Source: Microcaldota archaeon
Lineage (GTDB): Archaea; Micrarchaeota; Micrarchaeia; Micrarchaeales; CABMGC01
NCBI GenBank assembly: GCA_021852055.1
Contig: JAJZOD010000002.1
Coordinates: 43,142 to 107,141 of the forward strand
Reading direction: 5' to 3'
Length of the DNA: 64,000 nt
In this document: piece after piece, positions 61,118 to 64,000 of the stretch
Position numbering within the stretch: position 1 is the first letter of the stretch
Layout: each line of letters begins with the position of its first letter
Position numbers and translations under genes: made by a program
Notes under the pieces: generated by a model
Told to the model about the DNA's origin: nothing
The model's database searches: none
What the model saw: the letters and a program-made list of their open reading frames with translations, nothing else

Positions 61118-62147
61118 TTTCGTATCTCCAGCCATAGTTGATATAGAGCTGACGCAAAGGTGCCCACAAAGATGCAGTTTTTGCGTTACAGCCGCTTCAG
61201 ACAGGCTCAATAAGACAAGGGAGGAGCTTAGTTTCGAACATCTGATAAGCCTTGCCGATCAGTTACAGGAGCTAGGCGTGCACCATGTATTTTTTACAGG
61301 AGGGGAACCCACCATAAGACGTGATTTTGTAAAGCTTGTGAAGGAGTATCTTGATAGAGGAATCTTCCCTTCAACAAGTACAAATGGGCAGTTTCTTAAT
61401 GAGAGGATACTAGAAGAGTTGTACTCCATAGGCTATACAACCATGCACTTTAGCATAGAAGGTCCAGAGGGAATTCACGATAAGATAACAGATATGAAGG
61501 GATCTTATGGGAGGGCTATAAAGAATCTTGAGCTTTCTCTCAGTATGGGCTTTTTGTCTGCAGTATCATCTGTAGGTATAAAAGACAACTACGATTATCT
61601 ACCGGAACTAGTAAATGAGCTTGTAAAGATAAAACCAAAGGCGTATAGGGTATTAAGGTTCTTTCCTACAAATCTCGAATCTTTGGCGTTGTTGCCGTCG
61701 AGGAAACAAGTTGAGGAAAACATACCGAAAATATATGATATATGCAAACGACAGGGAATACCATTCTTTTTCAAGTTGTCTCCCGGGCTTTTGAGGGAAC
61801 GAACACCAAAAGACGTATACGAGATTTGCAATTCTTGTGAAGCAGGGAAGATACGGTTGGACATATTAGCTGATGGGTCTGTTGTCCCTTGCAAGTTTTT
61901 TAAGACTCCGGACTTCATTCTTGGCAATATAAAAACTGCACGCCTTCAGGAAATCTGGAAGAACGAAAAGCTAAGACCATTTAAGGGGCTGAATCCAGCT
62001 GAGTTCACAGGCATGTGCGGGAAGTGCAGAAACAAGTTCAATTGCTACAGTTGCCGTGCAATAGCATACAATATAACGGACAATCTGTGTGGGGATGATG
62101 TTTCGTGCTTTAAGCTTAGAAACGAGAAACGACAAAAATCAGCATGA
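61104..62147 (+). CDS. Radical SAM/SPASM maturase 3
   Basis: 347 residues, no N-terminal RRE of its own. SAM cluster CPQRCSFC (Cys20, Cys24, Cys27), GGEPT, TSTNGQF. A C-terminal SPASM (NSCEAG; VVPCKFF; CGKCRNKFNCYSC; CGDDVSC) resembles PqqE-like enzymes. The preceding RRE protein is its natural partner. Confidence 0.92.
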   Translation: MRILDFVSPAIVDIELTQRCPQRCSFCVTAASDRLNKTREELSFEHLISLADQLQELGVHHVFFTGGEPTIRRDFVKLVKEYLDRGIFPSTSTNGQFLNERILEELYSIGYTTMHFSIEGPEGIHDKITDMKGSYGRAIKNLELSLSMGFLSAVSSVGIKDNYDYLPELVNELVKIKPKAYRVLRFFPTNLESLALLPSRKQVEENIPKIYDICKRQGIPFFFKLSPGLLRERTPKDVYEICNSCEAGKIRLDILADGSVVPCKFFKTPDFILGNIKTARLQEIWKNEKLRPFKGLNPAEFTGMCGKCRNKFNCYSCRAIAYNITDNLCGDDVSCFKLRNEKRQKSA

Positions 62148-62162
62148 GCTACTGATGATCTG

Positions 62163-62612
62163 ATGATTAAGATAAGGCCTGCAAATAGAGGAGACGTCAT
62201 TTATTTAGAACACATGGATAAATTTTGGAAGAAAGAATCTATTAGTGAAGGGTTTGTTCCCAGAACTCGGAGGGAGTTCATAAAAATTATCAACCAAAGA
62301 GCAATAATAGTTGTGGCTGAAGAGAATGGTAAACTGATTGGTTATGTCTGCGGAGTAATTAAAAAGGCGAGGAGGGCATCTGCAAATGAGAAGAAATATT
62401 ACCTAGATTTAGACTCCGCTTACATGCTAAAGACGTACAGGAACAGGGGCGTCGGAAAGCTCCTGGTCAGGAAGCTCATAGCCATGACTAGGAAGAAGGA
62501 CATTGACACCGTTTGGGTGACTGCCGACTCAACTGAACTGCAGCGGCTTATCGACTTCTACAAGAGCCTCGGATTCAAAGAGTCTTATGTCTACATGAAA
62601 TTGAAGATTTGA
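62163..62612 (+). CDS. GNAT-family N-acetyltransferase
   Basis: 149 residues: motif A RNRGVGKLLVRKLI and motif B RLIDFYKSLGFKES are clear. Last gene of the RiPP operon, 15 bp after maturase 3. It could acetylate the finished peptide (its Lys, ornithine or N terminus) for tailoring or self-protection, or an unrelated amine. The two reading choices rest on context. Confidence 0.85.
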   Translation: MIKIRPANRGDVIYLEHMDKFWKKESISEGFVPRTRREFIKIINQRAIIVVAEENGKLIGYVCGVIKKARRASANEKKYYLDLDSAYMLKTYRNRGVGKLLVRKLIAMTRKKDIDTVWVTADSTELQRLIDFYKSLGFKESYVYMKLKI

Positions 62613-62636
62613 AATGGTGTTCTGTTGTGGAAGTAC

Positions 62637-62840
62637 ATGTCGTACGATTTGATAACAGACCCTCAGAAATGGCTTGAAAATTACCATAGCAGATCAGTAT
62701 CGGAAACTGGAAACTCCATGTTGAAGACAAAGGAACCTACAGAATAAGAAAAAGGATCAGCGAAAGAAAAGACACAGAAGAATCGTTGAAGTTCAATGTG
62801 CATAACAAACGGCAGATAGGATATTTATTGTATCTCGCCC
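62637..62840 (+). pseudogene. Transposase C-terminal remnant
   Basis: Reads MSYDLITDPQKWLENYHSRS followed by VSETGNSMLKTKE, then a stop and, one frame over, RIRKRISERKDTEESLKFNVHNKRQ. This is the YHxRS...ETxNSxxK pattern of DDE transposases of IS4/IS5-like elements. Broken by at least one frameshift and lacking its N terminus. Confidence 0.6.
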
Positions 62841-62852
62841 CACACCTTTTGA

Positions 62853-62880
62853 AACCCGCGGTATTAGCGGGTTAATATTT
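62853..62880 (+). terminator. Hairpin terminator after the RiPP operon
   Basis: AACCCGC (62853-62859) pairs with GCGGGTT (62867-62873), then AATATTTTT. Positioned after the last operon gene and the transposase remnant. A bacterial-looking hairpin plus T-tract. Confidence 0.5.
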
Positions 62881-62921
62881 TTGCAAAGCCGGTAGGTTTA
62901 TAGTTACTTGTCGACTATATT

Positions 62922-62982
62922 GGATATGTAGTAGAAGGTTATTCTGAACCCGAGTTCAGAAGCTCAGGTACCCTACATATCC
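62922..62982. ncRNA. Candidate structured RNA (two-tier hairpin)
   Basis: Lower stem GGATATGTAG (62922-62931) with CTACATATCC (62973-62982), perfect 10 bp; upper stem TTCTGAAC (62942-62949) with GTTCAGAA (62954-62961), perfect 8 bp with loop CCGA. Two unpaired 10-11 nt strands lie between, like an H/ACA pseudouridylation pocket, though no clear ACA box follows. Lies 105 bp from the 23S 3' end. It may also be an rRNA-trailer structure or an IS end. Confidence 0.45.
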
Positions 62983-63016
62983 GTAATCCTCTGTGACATA
63001 TTTTAAACATTATGCT

Positions 63017-63072
63017 AGCCTCAGCTAACCCTTCAAAAACAAAAAACCAAGAAAGAGAAGCAAGCTTGAAAA
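63017..63072. repeat. 56-bp direct repeat, right copy, at the 23S rRNA 3' flank
   Basis: Matches 55171-55226 at 54 of 56 positions. On the minus strand it lies just after the 23S rRNA 3' end and reads as a T-rich terminator-like tract (GGTTTTTTGTTTTTG). Confidence 0.85.
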
Positions 63073-63087
63073 TTAGGATTTAGTAAC

Positions 63088-64000
63088 GGTACGCTCGCAA
63101 GTCGCCGAAGCTCCCTGCTTACACGCCCGCTCTATCAAAGTCATGTACTATGACCACCCTAAGTGTCTCGTTTCGGATACGGCTTCATCCTTAGATGCTT
63201 TCAGGATTTATCCGTTTAGCGCGTGGCTACTCGGCAGTGCCTTAAAGACAACCGATCCACTAGAGGCGCCGTTGTCCCGTTCCTCTCGTATTAAGGACAA
63301 CTTATCCTCTGACACTAACACTCCCAGTAGTTGCTACCGTACTGTCTCGCGACGTACTGAACTCAGCTCGTGTATCTTTTTAATGGACGAGCAGTCCAAC
63401 CCTTGGTGGCTCCTGCACCACCAGGATAAGATAAGCCCATATCGGTGTATCAAACGGCGGGGTCGCTGTGAACGCTCACCCGCCACGAACCGGTTACCTC
63501 CAGAGTAACTTTTTTGACAGCATGGTGGCCCATTAAAAGGCCATCCAGAGTTCGTTAAGCCCCTGTTTCCAGTCTGCACCCCACGCTTTTCGGGGTACAG
63601 TCAGCCCTGCATTTGCCTTTACGCTTAACAGCGGGTTCCCAACCCGCCTAAGCAGAGCATTGGCCACTTTCGTTTCCTTATCGAAAGCAACCGCCCAGTC
63701 TAACTATCCACCTGCAGTTGTCCCGCTATGCGGTAAGTTGCGTAAAAAACATAGAGTGGTGTTACATTGTCGCTCCACGCCCGCCAAAGCGAACGTTTCG
63801 ACGCTCCCACTTACGCTATGCAACGCTCTTCACACAACAGCAACAGGCTATAGTCAAGTTTCATGGAGACTTCGCTACCCACTGAGAGAACGTGGCATGT
63901 ACACCACGTAGTGAGTTCACCAGGTCCCGAGTTGGGACAGTAGGACAGACGTTACGCCCTTCATGCAAGTCACCTATTAAGTGACGAGGTATTACGCTAC
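63088..64000 (-). rRNA. 23S rRNA, 3' part (cut by window edge)
   Basis: Reverse complement of 23S domains V-VI. Recognisable: the sarcin-ricin stem with ACGAGAGGAAC near 63277-63292, the GCGAGACAGTACGGT segment and the AGTCCAACCCTTGG region in complement. The 3' end is placed by the terminal helix near 63088 and may be off by several bases. The sarcin-ricin loop reads AATACGAGAGG where AGTACGAGAGG is nearly universal. The 5' two-thirds lie beyond base 64000; 5S and 16S are not seen. Confidence 0.92.

Noticed and set aside
63143..63911. Open frames within the right-hand 900 bp
   Set aside because: They lie in 23S rRNA and are not coding.
1..64000. CRISPR array, intact insertion sequence or prophage
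   Set aside because: No regularly spaced identical repeats, no complete transposase and no phage structural genes were seen.

Overview
The window is archaeal. It carries an archaeal/eukaryote-type information-processing set: MCM helicase, PCNA, an RPA-like OB protein, Mre11, RpoD and RpoN, ribosomal proteins S2, S9, L13, L18e, L1, L10 and L12/P1, SRP54, Trm1, an LSm protein, and RNase P proteins Pop5, Rpp30 and Rpr2. TATA boxes sit about 25 nt before many starts (leaderless genes), and GGTGA-type Shine-Dalgarno sites precede others. All four tRNA genes carry introns. Compact gene spacing, pilin-like N termini of the GLDFMASYG type and many short unknown membrane proteins suggest a DPANN-type genome, possibly Micrarchaeota. 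That placement is inference; no marker phylogeny was run.

Layout. 1-8 kb: MetRS (cut by the window edge), MCM with a presenilin-like protease, GlyA, a repeat protein, DHFR-ThyA. 7.6-11.6 kb: heat-shock operon (HTH regulator-GrpE-DnaK-DnaJ). 11.7-15.5 kb: membrane proteins and a polyprenol-linked glycosylation pair. 16-20.5 kb: an RpoD-L18e-L13-S9-RpoN-S2 operon on the minus strand, interleaved with tRNA-Leu, tRNA-Pro and tRNA-Ala. 20.6-34.8 kb: mixed housekeeping genes (ThpR, UPF0200 kinase, prepilin peptidase, Mre11, ADP-forming acyl-CoA synthetase, beta-CASP nuclease, RNase P subunits, DRG GTPase, SRP54) and a 28-residue Lys-rich peptide. 34.8-44.5 kb: tRNA-Ile, an HD protein, a paralogous pair of unknown proteins, L1-L10-L12, ferredoxin, parvulin, GT2, Trm1, PCNA. 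44.7-54 kb: surface protein, DJ-1-like, Rpr2, a degenerate HAD, a Gfo/Idh-6PGDH pair, a citramalate-synthase-like enzyme, DUF996-type membrane protein.

54-63 kb is accessory DNA: degraded pilin and PIN genes, VapBC, an AbiE-type toxin-antitoxin pair, then an operon that looks like a RiPP (ribosomally made, modified peptide) pathway. It contains a 48-residue precursor ending in CSWCV, three radical SAM/SPASM enzymes, an RRE (PqqD-like) protein, a ureohydrolase that may act as a peptide arginase, and a GNAT acetyltransferase. The AbiE-RiPP segment lies between two near-identical 56-bp direct repeats (54 of 56 positions match). One adjoins the 3' end of a 23S rRNA gene that runs off the right edge on the minus strand. 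A transposase remnant and a strong unexplained hairpin lie at the same end. I regard this cluster as the most interesting system in the window. Other notable points are introns in the T-loops of two tRNAs, a proline tRNA with an AGG anticodon, and an apparent G-to-A change at the bulged-G position of the 23S sarcin-ricin loop.
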